A stretch of DNA of 64,000 nucleotides from Serilophus lunatus (Eukaryota; Chordata; Aves; Passeriformes; Eurylaimidae), in contig VXBA01000392.1 in NCBI GenBank assembly GCA_013399895.1, forward strand, positions 1 to 64,000, in the 5' to 3' direction. Below are positions 37,263 through 50,360 of this stretch, piece after piece. The notes under the pieces were generated by a model. It saw nothing but the letters and a program-made list of their open reading frames with translations, did no database searches and was not told the origin of the DNA. Position 1 is the stretch's first letter, and each line of letters begins with the position of its first letter. A program made the position numbers and the translations under genes.

Positions 37263-37854
37263 TTAAAACCCTTTAAGAAGTCTGTTCCCAGAGAGGGGAC
37301 AGACTCTGCTGTGGTCAGGGAGGAAACAAGACGGCAGGAGAATGGGGATAGACACTGGTAGAAACTGAACATTGTTTCTTTTCTCTCCCTCACTTCATAT
37401 ATAGCAGTTCAGTCACCCAGGCATTCGCTGGTTCCTGAATTGCCTTCGAATGTTCCTCTTAAAATTGTTTTACAAGCTCTAGAAGCTTATTTTAACTCCA
37501 CATTCCAGCCTTTCTCTCTCTGTTCACTCAATAGATCCCGAAGTAATAGAGAAACACTGGAACAACCCCCCCAGGGCGTTTGAGAGAGAACACACTGAAA
37601 GAAGAGCTCTATGACTGTAAAAATCTATTTCAGTGATCTCAGCAAACACTGCACTCTGAAAAAAAAAAGTTGGCTGTAGCAGAAAACCAAAGTAAAACAC
37701 AAAAGTTAAAGGTCAGAATCCTGGAGGACTGCAGATGCTCAACAAAATTGTGGGATTTACTGGAATAATTGGAATATAAATTCTGGCTGCCAGTGATGGT
37801 GAATAGGACCTGATGCAATAGGATCAAACTTCTTGTTATCCTTGAAGTAGATAT

Positions 37855-37940
37855 GGAACTTAAGGACATGGTTTAATGGTGCACCTGGCTAATGGTTGGA
37901 CTCCGAGATGTTTGAGGTCCATCTTGATTCTATGGTTCTG
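37855..37940 (+). mobile_element. CR1 LINE extreme 3' end, sense
   Basis: About 85 bp matching the last part of CR1: GACATGGTTTAATGG, then AATGGTTGGACTCC, a shortened variable stretch and GATTCTATGGTTCT at the end. It is oriented opposite to the CR1 about 600 bp upstream, so it is a separate insertion. Confidence 0.75.
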
Positions 37941-40900
37941 AGGTGGGAGACAATGGCTTAGAATTGGCATTGCATTAAGGGGAAATGCTGTGGTGATTGC
38001 ATACTGCAGCTATGTTGCTGAACCTGTGACCCACACCCATGATCCGTAAATCCCACCAGCTGCAGGGCCCTACCTTCTACCTTCCTTGTGATGTTTCCTG
38101 AGCAGATGTCCCTGACTGAACCTGCCCTGCCATATTACAGGGGAGACCAAGAATTATGTTGTCTGTTTGATTGCTTGCTTCTTCAAACTTCTGTGAAGCC
38201 AAAATTGGACTCCACCAACATTGTCTGCTTGTAGAGGACCATTTAATAAGCAGTGACTCACCTGCTCTGCATTGCCTCCCACCTATAGCGGAGAAGCAAG
38301 AAAATAAGGAGAAAATCACGCGGCTTGGAGTTCTGCAGTTCTCCACGCCTCCACCCTCGCACCTACATATTTCAGAGGTACCTGTTGGTGGGTCTCAACT
38401 GTCTGGCTGTATTCCAGCAAAGAGAGGGAGCTTGTCTCCCTTTCTTGCACTCCCTGGGTGATCTGAAGGGCAGAGAATCACCTGCCAAATGCTGCCTGTG
38501 GCTCCTGAAGTCTTTTGAACTAATTTACAGGTTGATCACCTGTTGGGAAGACAACAGTTCCTCTTTAGAGGAACTGGAGGGACAATAAACATTGCTGAAA
38601 CACAGGGGGAGCAGGTTGCCAAATGATCTCTTTGGGGGATTCTGGCATATTATGTCTCTAAATAAGAGCCAACAAATGAGATATCTGTTTATACGTGGAC
38701 ATTATCTCTGTAGTCCTGGGAACCAAGACAAGGAAAGAAAATGAAGTTTCTGCAAGAAACATGAGTTAATATCTTTAGATGCTATGACAAAGTTATTTTA
38801 GCTAAGTAAATGAGATTATTCCAGGAAATAAAAAGCACCATAGCTGTGTGAATGAACTCGGGTCCCCAGAGTAACATCTAAGGCACTGCTATTGTATTGC
38901 TTTCCTTGATGAGGGCTGTTTTAGAAAGCTGGATGGCACATACATTTTTCTGGGCTTACCCACTTCTATCTCTTACTACTTTCCTAAGGAATGCTAGCTA
39001 TAAAATCTAGCTGTGCCTTATCTTGCTGTTTCAAGGGCTATTTCATGTCTTTATGGGCTTTTTCTTGTTCTCTGTTGTTAAATGGCATTTTGTATTTCTC
39101 AGAAGTTTCCTAAAAATTGTATCAGAATATTAGAGACATACTCAACTTGAATCAGAAAATGGAGAAAGAGTAATTTCAACTATTCTGTCCCATGCCATCT
39201 TTTAAACAGCTTTGTAGTTATGTTCACTGCACTAGTGAATCATATAAGGTTTCTCAGGAGCACTTGAGTCTCTCTCTACTTCTTTGTTCACTTATTTACT
39301 TTATCAAATAAATTTTAGCCTTGTGCGTAAAGCCAGGACAGAGTCTAATTCCTGTCTTAGGAAAAGGAAGAAAAAATAATGTTGCAAATAAGTATAATTC
39401 ATTAAGCTAGGGAAAGATTTATTGAACAAAATTATATGAAGAAAAGCAATTTAGATTTTTTTTTCTATCAGAAAGCCTGGCTGTTTGGGTGCAGTCTGAG
39501 TAAAAATTTTCCTTGTTTAGTATGTTACAGGCCCAGTTCATCCCCGATAATGGTTTTGAGGAAGAGTTTGACTCACCAGCTGACTAACTTTGAACTTGAA
39601 TCATGTATCAAAGCTGCTAACTATTCAGAGATGAGAGCTGTTTAAATGGCAGTGCAAGTAACAAAAGCTACAACCTAATGTTGGTTGTTTTGTTTTTTTT
39701 CTAATAACTCGTATCTACATAGTAAATCAGGCAGGGGGGGTTATGTACTAAAAAGAGCCTGAAACTGAATAATAATGAAATTGAGGCAGTGTGTTTCATT
39801 GCCACAAAGCAATAACGTCTTTCAGTTCACTGATCAGAGAGGCAAAGAAACCAAATAATTTATGGCATTTTTTTTTCTTAATGAGAAGCAAGTCAAAGAT
39901 CAAACATTTCATTTTTGTATCCAAAAATTGTGAGTATTCATAACCTTCAGTTGTTTTGCTTTGTTCTTCAAAACAAAAGAATTTTCTTCTTTTGGGACTT
40001 TTATTCTTTAAAAGTACAAATGGCTTCTCAAAGTCCACCCAGAATAACAGTAACTGTAGAAGAATGAGCCTGAGCTCAATTGAGATAGTTGTAGTTCTCC
40101 TTTTAGGTAAAAAGATTTATACCGTTCTGAAGTAAGTTAAAGAAAATGAGTTTAGAACATAGATGAGGAAACTAGGTTTGCTTTCGTGTGCCTTGTAATA
40201 TTCTTTCTGGTCAAGGAAGTGGGAAGGTCATATCTGCCCATAGGGCAGGGGATAAGAAATCAAGTGATGAAAAATTGTCCACTATTTCCTTTTCTCATTA
40301 GTTTCCTTTTTATTGCCATTTTGTAAAAAAATCACCTCACAAATTAGCTATACTCACAATAATTTGGTTGCATAAGAGAAATGTGAAAAAATGCCCTTCC
40401 CCTTCTCCAAACAACATATTTCAGTGAATGCACACTTATTTATTGGCATGTACTCTTAAAATGCTTTGATTTAGGAGTGAAGATGTGCTAAAGTGCATAA
40501 ATCTTCCATGTTGTTGCTGTAGAACGTACTGGAAGTTTGTCCAAGTATGGTTTAAAAGTTTCTGAATGTGGTTTCATAACAGCATTAGAAGACAAGACTG
40601 CAAAGCTTTGTGCTCCTTGCCCTGCTTTCGCTCCTGAGAGTTTGCACCTTAGGAGATACAAGCCTTGCTGGTCCTGTTCTGAAATAGGAATTGTTTGGAA
40701 TGATTTGATATGGTAAGTGCACTGTAATCCAAACCGACAGCCCACATGCTGATAGGGAAAAGACTTTCTCAAGAAGGGGAAATTCGGCAAGGCAAAATAT
40801 GTGGGTGTCTTCTGTCAATATATGACATTCAAAATGCCCGTACTTACTGGGTGCCTGCCTCTAAGTGGGAAATTTTGACACTGGCTGTGCTGTGGGCTTT

Positions 40901-43900
40901 GGGAAGGGGTTACTGCCTCTTGAACTAGGGGGGTTTCAAAAGAGCGACACCGTAAATGGCTCCATAGAGAAAGAGGGAGGAATGGACAGAGTGGCTCTTA
41001 TGGGATGGACAGAGCAGCTTTAATGTGCTAATGAGGGGAAGGCCAGATGCCAGCAGCGATCAGAAGGGCTCTTTGTGGCTCTGTCTCTTTGGAGATGGCT
41101 GGAGTCTCTGTCCTTATCGGCGTTGTTTCTGCAGGCATAGGGAAACACTGGGGCTATTAGTGAGGTGTTCCCTTCCTTTAAGTCAGCAGATAGCCTTACA
41201 ATCAGCACTTGAATACTGATTAGGGCTGATTACCAAGAAAGCTTAGAAAAAAGAAGTTGCTGAAGAAGCTTGACTTTAAAAACTACAAAAAATGTCCCCC
41301 CCAAATCCAACAGCAGAAATCTTGTGCTCAGAGTCTTGTGAGCTGAGCTCAAGCTCAGCTGAAATCACTTGTAAGAACAGCAGTATGGGGACTCTTAAAC
41401 TGTTATGATTGTAAAGTATGTAAGTATTGGTGATTCTGAAATCCATGTTATGAATTGTGCAATCTACCTGTCTGTGCTTATTTATGTCTGTCATCTGTCT
41501 TGCTGAGATTTTTACTGAAAATCCACCAGTCTTGAAGCTTGTCTTTCAGCTTTCTCTGACTTGGTTTTTCTCATGATTGAAGAAAACATTTCCTCAATAC
41601 ATATCGTCTCTCAGTCATTTTTTCTCAGAGACACCAAATGATTGAGGTAGCAGGTTTAACTTCCATGCATCACATTCTCCTCAGTATGGAACTAAAGAGC
41701 ACGAGATGCAGGAGGGAGTGTGTCCCCCCCCACAAGCTGGCTGTGCCCAGTGAGAGCACCTGTACAGCAACACAGCACCATACATCTGCAGGGAGTGTGC
41801 TGGATTTTTGGGTTGTGCCATGGTACATGGGGATAACCAAATAATTTCCTAGGTGAGGTGGATAACCCTTGACCTCACAGAAAAGTCTGTCCACAAATGA
41901 TGCCGTGTAGGTGCCACAGTTAAAAACAGGGACACTTATTAAGCCAGCCTTCTGTTTGTAGCCGATACAGTAATTTCAGTCCTTAATTTCAGTTTTATCT
42001 TGATGTGATGGTCAGTTGCTTTCTTACACTGCCTGTTCCCCATATGATCTGAGAGGCCACATTCTACCTTCAGATAGGCCTAATCTGTGGCAATGTGTAG
42101 GAATTTAGGAGCTGGATTGCGAAACTTCTTTTTTGCTATAACTTTTTTCCTGTCAGAAAATGTAGATGAGTCAAAACCTTTTTAAGAAGGATTGGACTTT
42201 CTCAAGACTGCATTAATAAAGTTTCTTATGTCTAGACTACATTTTTTTGATGGAGAGCGAGTAAGACTTCATGGTAGCCTGGTGATGGGAGCACTTATAT
42301 AGGAGACCAGGTTTAACTCTACTGTGTTGCATCTCTGAGGGCTACTGTGAACACACAAACTGATGTTCTGTTGGGATGAAGAACTTCAGAAGGTCATGGT
42401 TTTGCCTTAATGCAAAATGTGAGAAGTTCTGAAAATTAGAAGTTTGGAACTGGAAGATGTTTTTTCTGCCAAGCTCATCTCCCAAGGAATTTTAGGCTTT
42501 AAAGTATTCATTTATGAAGACACACTATGCTTTAAACAGATTGCTACATCTCTAATACAGATAAACTAAGGAATTCATGTTCACTAGCAAGACCATAATT
42601 ATTGCCTCCCAAACCCTAGTATTAGCTGATGATGGAATGAAAAAATTTGAAACATTCATGGTGATGACCATTAGTTTACTTAGTCTTCTTTGGTGTTCAT
42701 TTGTCAAAGAAGCTGTTGTGCCTGTGTCCAGAAACCTGCTTCACTGCATGTGATGGGGCTGCACTGCTTTTAAAAGAGCACTGTCTTCTGTGCCACATTC
42801 ATTTTCATCACTTTTCTGACTTGGGAAGAGTTCTGATGAGACTTGACTTTTTCTGCTTTCCATTTGGTAGAAATGGAAAAGGAGTTAAGAGGGGACTAAA
42901 CGTTTCCCCCTATTTAATGAAATAGAGAGGAAGCCATCAGCAGCATGGGAGGGAGATGCCAGAATCCGTTCCTACTCTGATACCTCTTCATCAAGCTCTT
43001 CAAAGAGGAAGAGAGCTCCACATCTTCATTCCTGGACTTCTTCAGCCTGATAACTAAAATTCTGATCCTTAATGTAGCCTTGAGGTCCTTTTCAGGGGAA
43101 GGGGGAGTTTGAGGGAGCTGGGATGGGCTGAATCAGAGTGGTGGTTACAAGGTAGAAGCAGGGGAGTTCTCTATGTCTCTTTTTGTAGACAGGAAGTAGA
43201 TGTCTAACTCTTTAAGGGGAGACCTGAAGCGAGCCACTGAAAAGTGGGGGCCAAATGCTCCAAGGAGGGATAAGGCTTAAGCTGTACTCTATCCTATGCT
43301 TTCTGTTTTTTACCAAGACTTTGGTCTTTGTCTACCTAGGTACCTCTGTGACTTTCTGAAGGTGCAATACTCTTCTGCATGGACCTTTGTGGGGTTTTTT
43401 CCCCTATGGCAGTGAGACAAATGCTAGAAAACACTTACTAAAATTAAATAAATTACTGTGTGATTATTTTAAGGGCAGGTATTTTATGGAATTTAAATAG
43501 CTCTGTATTTTCAGTGGCTTCTGCAGCCTGATTTGGACCATTTGCCTGCTGAAATCTCTTCTTTTTAGAAGCTGAGTTCCATAATGAAACTAAATATTTA
43601 TTTCCTGTTGCTCCTTTCCTTTTCTCTCTTTGCTGCTGAACAGACATGAAATACTTTTGATAATGGTTTTTTTAACTCCATTCTGCCAGTATATTGAGGT
43701 CTGCAGGGACTGTCCTGGGTAGATTGAAAGTGAGGAAGGACAGCAAACAGCAAGTACGTTGGGAAGAGTTGAGCAGGGAGCTGGAAAATATTTTAATGGA
43801 TACGGGATTTGATACTTGAAGAAAATAAAACTTTAATGTTGTAGATATCATTTTCTTTAGGCTGGGTATGAGGATTAAGTACTGTCAGGCAGAAGTTTCC

Positions 43901-46900
43901 AAGCTTCATCTGCCATCTGGGGAAAAAGCCAACACCCAAAGATATGTAATGATCAACTGAAGCACATCCTTTTCCTGCATAAACTGTGCAATATGCACGG
44001 GTAACTTCCAGTCACATTTGGGACACCTGACCCCTGCTGTTGGGTGTTGCTGATGTGCTGAGGGGATGCTTTGTAGAAAATTGACTGTTTTTTTTTCTGG
44101 GAATTAAAAATTACCATTTTCAGAAGTGCTGTCCAGCTTGTCCCAGAGCAGACAACCACCTGTGGGCACCCTTGGATTCCTTTCTCTTCACATTCTTCTA
44201 CCAATGATGCTTTGCTTTAATTAGCTTTCCAGCATTTTTATAACAGTATACTTCAGTGGGCTTTTTGAGTCCAGTTTGTGGTGGGGAAATCATGGCTTTG
44301 AAGACATTCAGTAGATTCCAGGACATTTGGAAGATTTAATCTAGAAGCACAGGGGCAAGGTGGTGTGGACTGTCATACATATATGAAGGCACGTCTTACT
44401 GGCACTTAAAAGGAAAATTCCAGATTTTCTCTCATTGAAACAAAAAGATGACAGCAGAACACCTGTTCAGTAGCAGAAATGCACTCAGGGAGTGAGGCAG
44501 AGTGGTGAGGATAAGTTGCAGCGGTGGTTGAAAGGTTGCCAGAAATGGAAGAATTACACTGGATGTATATTAACCAAGTGAAGTTTCTGTGATTCAGAAT
44601 TGCTTCTGCTCTAAAGAGGTTACTTGAGATTAATACACCAAATAATTCCGTAATAACTCACTTGAAAAAAGGACTCTGTGTTTGTAACTGTGTGTAAGCA
44701 TGTGAGATCTTTTAAGATGAACTACAAGTTACCCACATTCAACATCCCATATAATATTTATGTTATATAATGTCTTTTACATACATATATATAATGTTAT
44801 ATAATATGAATTATAAATAAAAAATTTCCAGCACATTCTAAGTCATAGAAGAATTTCTGTTAAATTTGATGTCTGAAATCAATTTGGTATGTATTACTGT
44901 GTTAATAGAACTTATTATTACCGAGCTAGATTAATTTATTAGATTTATTCTCACATTACAGCCTATAGATGTATGAGCCCACAGAATCAATACCAGTTTC
45001 TTTTCTCATTTATGAATGTTCTTAGTAACATCCAAAATACCGCTACACTCAAGAGTATTTAGCTGCCATTTATATTGAAGAATACTCTCTGACAATTTTT
45101 AATTTGTCTTCCTTGTCCTTTAGTGAATTTTTTTTTCCATGTATGTGGGCTCTTTTTGAGTAAAATGCCATGCATCAAGCATCAAATGAGTTATGATCAT
45201 AGTCTGGTCATTGGGACTAGCCAGCGATTTAGATGCTTGCAAGATTAGGGCTCTGACACCAGACCTAATCTTTGAGATGCATCTCGGCTGCTGTTCTGTG
45301 TGGCAGGCAGAGTGGGAGAGGGAACAAAGGTACAAATGTAACTCACAACTACGTTGCCTGCCAAATGTAGTGCGTTGGCATATTTTGCTTTGAGCAGTGG
45401 GCATGCATGCATTTGTGTTTCAGAAACAGTGATGTTTGACTGAGAAACAGTAGCAAAGACCATTTGAAATGGGTAACTGATCTGGGGCTTGATCTCTTGC
45501 TTCCAGAGCTTGAGCTTTATAGACAGAAGCTTTGAAAGCTGTGGTCAGAAGTGAGGCAGGTGGCCAGAACAAATAAAGAAGAAGAAAGCTCCATACCTGC
45601 CCATCATCCCTGCCCATGCTACCAGTTCAAGAGTGGTAGACAGCACTGATGGAAGGGAGAAGCAAGTTTTCAGTCAGTCCTAGCACTGGTCTTTCTGTTC
45701 CCATCACAGCACCAGTGCTGCTTGGAGATAATGTCCTTCCTTCCTCTGGATAGATCAGAGATATCCTGTAACTCTTGGCAAGAGAATTGCTGAGACTGGT
45801 TGATCTCAGTCCAGCCAAAGCAGCTGATCAGATGTTTATGTGGAGAAATCTCCAGCAGCTCCGTACGCAGAGAGATGTTTTATCCAGTGGTCTGTAAGGT
45901 GAAACTCCATAAAACTAAGTCTTCTCCATACAGCCTTCCTTTGTTGTTTTCCAATGAAAGTTGCTGTATCCACTGAGTATTTCACTGCTTATCTCACCAG
46001 TTTTTTGCCTGTACTTAACTGTTGCTGCTGTAGCTTCCACTTGTGCACCACTGCAGTTACTGGGTATTAAAAGCTCAAAGCTGATACAATGCATCATGCA
46101 CAAAAGGATCAGTCAGGTGATAAAGGGAAACTAAGGGAAAAAATCATATATATGTCAGGCAGAAGTAGGCATCAGAGCTACTAAAATGAGTAGAAGCTCT
46201 CTGAATGCTAGCTGCCTGATCCAGTCATGGGGTTTAGGACCAAAGCCAGGGCATGATGACTGTGCTTGAATAAAACTTGCAGCAGAGCTGGTGCACAAAG
46301 TGCAACTCAACCAACCTGTTGCAGGGCAGGGAGAGGTGGACTTCCTCATGCTCTGCTTTCATGAGAAGCTGTATTGCAGCAGCAGATGAGGGGAAATGCT
46401 GTGTTTTAAAGAAGTTGTGGAGAAATTACATACAGTAACTCCTGATTTACAGTCCAAGATTGGACATCAGTTGGTTTTTTTGCCCTCTGCAAATCGTTTA
46501 ACCTTTTTGGGTCTGGTTCAGCACCTGTAAAATGGGGATAATTAAACTTAACAACCTGGAAGAGTTGTTGATTTGTTAATGCTTATAAATGCTATACCAT
46601 GCTATAAAATGCAGCATAGTACTCCAGAGCATCTGGTCTGTAGTTACTATAATGCTTCTCTGAAACTTTATGGGCAAATTTTGCCAAGAAATAGAATGAC
46701 TAATGTGTGCAGTACATGTAGGCTTTGGGAGATGAGGGAGAAACATGTGATTTTCAAAGACATCTAACTTTCCTGAGGTACTTCCTGTCAGAATACAAAG
46801 AGAGGTTTCCCACGAGTACCTGAAGTGGTCTGGCACTGAAACTGGTGTCAGATGAAGCTTGGACTGCAGACTGAGGCTCTGGCAGGTGACAGAAGAGCTC

Positions 46901-49900
46901 CTTGCTCCACTCCTACCTTTTCATTCTTATTCTTGACTCTGTCCTCAGCTTCTCTGTCGTGCTGGTGGAGCTGTCTGCATAGTGGCATGGAGAAACAGGT
47001 TTGATTCAGTTGGGAAAAAATTTCTATTGATGTTGGTTTGTATTTTCATATGGATGTTTTCTGCAGCAGCTTATCATGCAGTACAAACACATGGACTAAC
47101 ACAGTGAAGAGGCTGGTACAGGAGTGAGAACAAGCGTCTGGAGAAAAAACAAATGTGAGGCTGCTGAAACTCTCCTGACACAGAAGATGATTGCACAAAC
47201 CATGTTACCCAGAAATAGAAGGTGTTGCCATCACAGGGGTTTGAAGGTGTGTTAGTGAGCTAAACTTTTTTCCTAACTCCAAAGACTAGTTACGCTGATT
47301 TCATTAGAGATGGGTATGACAGCATAGAGAGATCATTTGGTGAAGAGCTGATCCTGGCTAAAGCTCATCATGTTTTGTGTGAAACTCAAATCAAGGATGT
47401 GCTAGGGATAAGCCTGTAATAATTTGTGAGATCTGCATCTTGATGCTATTATTTGAGACACTTACGATGTGAATACGTGTACAGTATAAACAATGCACAT
47501 GTATACATACATACTGATTTGGTTTAATAGAACACTGTAAAAAAAAAAAAAAAAGGCAAGCAGTGGTGGAGAGGTGGAGAGAAGAAACCTTTTCCAAATC
47601 CACCATCTTTCACTGATGCCTAGAAATTGTTAGGAGAGTTACCTGATGTGAAGATTCAGCATCAGTCATTTCACAGAGCTAGCTAAGATAAACGTGCACT
47701 AAGGCTGAGGAATGAGTTTGTTCTTAAATCAGTTTCATGAACTGCCAAAAGAACGTGTCACTTCTGTCTCTTCCATGCTCCTGGCCAAATTGCTCCTTCT
47801 GCTTTTGCTAAGCCAGATCTGGTTTCTGTCACATCTCACAGTCAGCTCACTAAAATCACAGATAATTAACCTGGCTGAAAAAGGTTGCTGTTGTAGCTGG
47901 GTTTTTTGCTAAGTTTTGATTAGACTAATGCCTGGACTGATGAAATGAAGGAGGCTGTGAGCAAGGAACAGGAAGAAGCAGGGTCAGACAAGGTGGGAAA
48001 AACAAGGTTTAGAGGTAAAAGCAACTGGAAAGAAGGAAAGGACAGTATATGCTCCTGTGGTCTCAAGCTTTTTATTTGGCTCGTCTGTATTGTAATAGCT
48101 TCCCACTGCCTTCCTTCCTTCTCCAGTGTTACAAACCTTAGTGTTGATCTTCCTGAAAAAGAGTGGTGATGAACACATGTGAGGCCTGTTTGGTATTGAC
48201 AGCTGGTAAGCAATCAGCTGTAGCCAATTCTTCACTCAGATGGCGGGAAGTGATGTTATTATACTCAGAGAGGAAAAAGAAGGTGGTCAGATATCAGGTA
48301 GCATGAGTCTGAATGGAGCTTGTGGAAAAATAAGTATCTGCTCTTTGCTGCTGTAGATGATGGTGAAAGTGTGATACTATGCTAAATTGGCAATAGTTTC
48401 TTTTGTTATGCATTAAATTTATTTATTATTAGGCAGGCCTGAATTCAGTGAAGGTGGGCATTTGTGAAAAACCTTAGTTTAAGTATGCTATATATTTCCC
48501 TATTGCATGGCCTCTTTGTTTCTAAAGGCAGAAGCTGTACACTTCCTTTTCCATAAGCTGTGTCTTTGAGGGAGTCCTCTGGTCTGCAATCCCATAGCTT
48601 CAGTTTCCAAAATAATATCTTAAGAGCAAAATATCCACCAATTTGATCACCTCAGGAATGGTTATGAGGTTATACTGACATGGATATTTTTCTGGAAGCG
48701 TTTCTCTGTTAGTCCTGCTTCCCAAGTCAATCCTGTATCCTCCTAGCTCTTATATTTTCACTTGCAGTACTGCTGTGATGTGCTGCACTGTTCCAATGAA
48801 TCACTTTACCAGAACCTCTTCTCAGCTTATAGCAAATATGAGGTTGTGCTTAAATTTCTTGACAAAAAATTTTCTTGAGTAGATGACCACTTTCCAGTCC
48901 TTGAAATGGATTTTTAGGAGATTGTACTTTTGTTATTTGGATCAGAGGCTTGTGTTTTGTCAATATGAAGAACTGGATGTGTCATTGTTTATAGATCTGG
49001 ATGTTAAAGTCAGTATTTTTTTTGTGACACTAAGCAAATTTGGCCATGGGCAGCTGCGATATTTTGTGCTTATGCTTTAACGCAGGAATTTCTCTGGTTC
49101 ACAGTTTCTCTCTATCCCTTGGATTACTGTATAATGCCTCACTCAGATTGTTTGTTGGGGCTGGTCTTGTTTTGGGGAACCTTAAACCATTAGTTTGTTG
49201 ACACAATCCTGCTCTCAGTTTAAGTTTGAAGAGCTTGTAAATAAATACGGTTCAGGTTGGTATCTAATCGATTAAAATAGACCCTAATGAAATACATAAA
49301 TGATCCCACGCATTGCACAGGCTGGTGGAGTGACCACGTTCAGACCGGGAAGGTATCTATTAGTAGGAGTACAGGCTCAGTTGATTTTTAAAGAAAACAA
49401 AATAACAACGCCCCTCTTCCCGTGCTCTCCTATCCCTGGAAAAAACAAACAAAAACATACGAAGGCAATGTAAAGCAGTTTGTGTTGTGATACCAAAAGA
49501 AATGAGTAGGAAGCTAGGGAAAAAGCTTTCAGGTAAATTCTGCCAGTGTTTGAGTTTCCCAATTGTTGGTAGTGGAGAAATGCAACATAACAAAAATCTC
49601 CTTTACGTTTTGCCTCGCTGTGTCCAAGTGTGCTTCTGTGGCATAGAAATGAATTATCATGGAGGGAAGGACCTGTTTCTTTGCTGTTTTGGTGTTTCCT
49701 CGTGACTGTGGCTCTGCTCGGATTTCAGGTAGGCAGAGATTACTAATGAACTTGTTTGCAGGTGTGGTTATGGCATAGCCACATTGGCTGTATAAACTCA
49801 CTGATGGTAATGTGCTGAAAGAGGTGGGAAATCTGTTTTGTGTGAAAGATTTATAGTATGAGCAAAGAAAAGATATCATCAATGCAGGAAAAAGTAGTAC

Positions 49901-49979
49901 ATCATCTCTTACGATGAATTCCTAACTGGACCCCAAAATATGTAGTTACCTCCGTTTTTGTTTTCATTGCTTGTCTGAC
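37941..49979. other. Intron 1 of SLC35F1, central stretch
   Basis: About 12 kb of single-copy AT-rich sequence. It has an AT-rich inverted and direct repeat at 44.75-44.82 kb (TGTTATATAAT at 44761 and 44795) and a poly-A run near 47.54 kb. No ORF has splice-site framing or a known motif. Confidence 0.5.
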
Positions 49980-50360
49980 GTTTCCTTTTTCCTCCTTCTC
50001 CCCCTATATGCAGTTTCCCTGAACAGCCACAGCAGCACTATGGTTTCAAGACTTCCAGTAAAGGAAGGGGGAGAATGGGGAGAGTCTCCCATGCCTGGTT
50101 AAGAGGGTCTATTATAGAGGATTAACTGCGCCCAAACAATGAAGCCCCTCGAGGAGCCCGTTCCCCTTTTGAGATTCGTGTGTGGGTAAGAGGGCACACT
50201 GCTGGCCCTGTATCCCAGCCCAAGTGCGTGTGGTGTGATGCCCTGGTTGCCATGACAATTAATCGCGGCTTTTAAGGGCTGGTGTCGACTACAGATCCCT
50301 GTAAATTGCCTGGAAGACTAGTTAAAGCTGCTCCTTAGGCACCTTTATTTGATTTTACCC

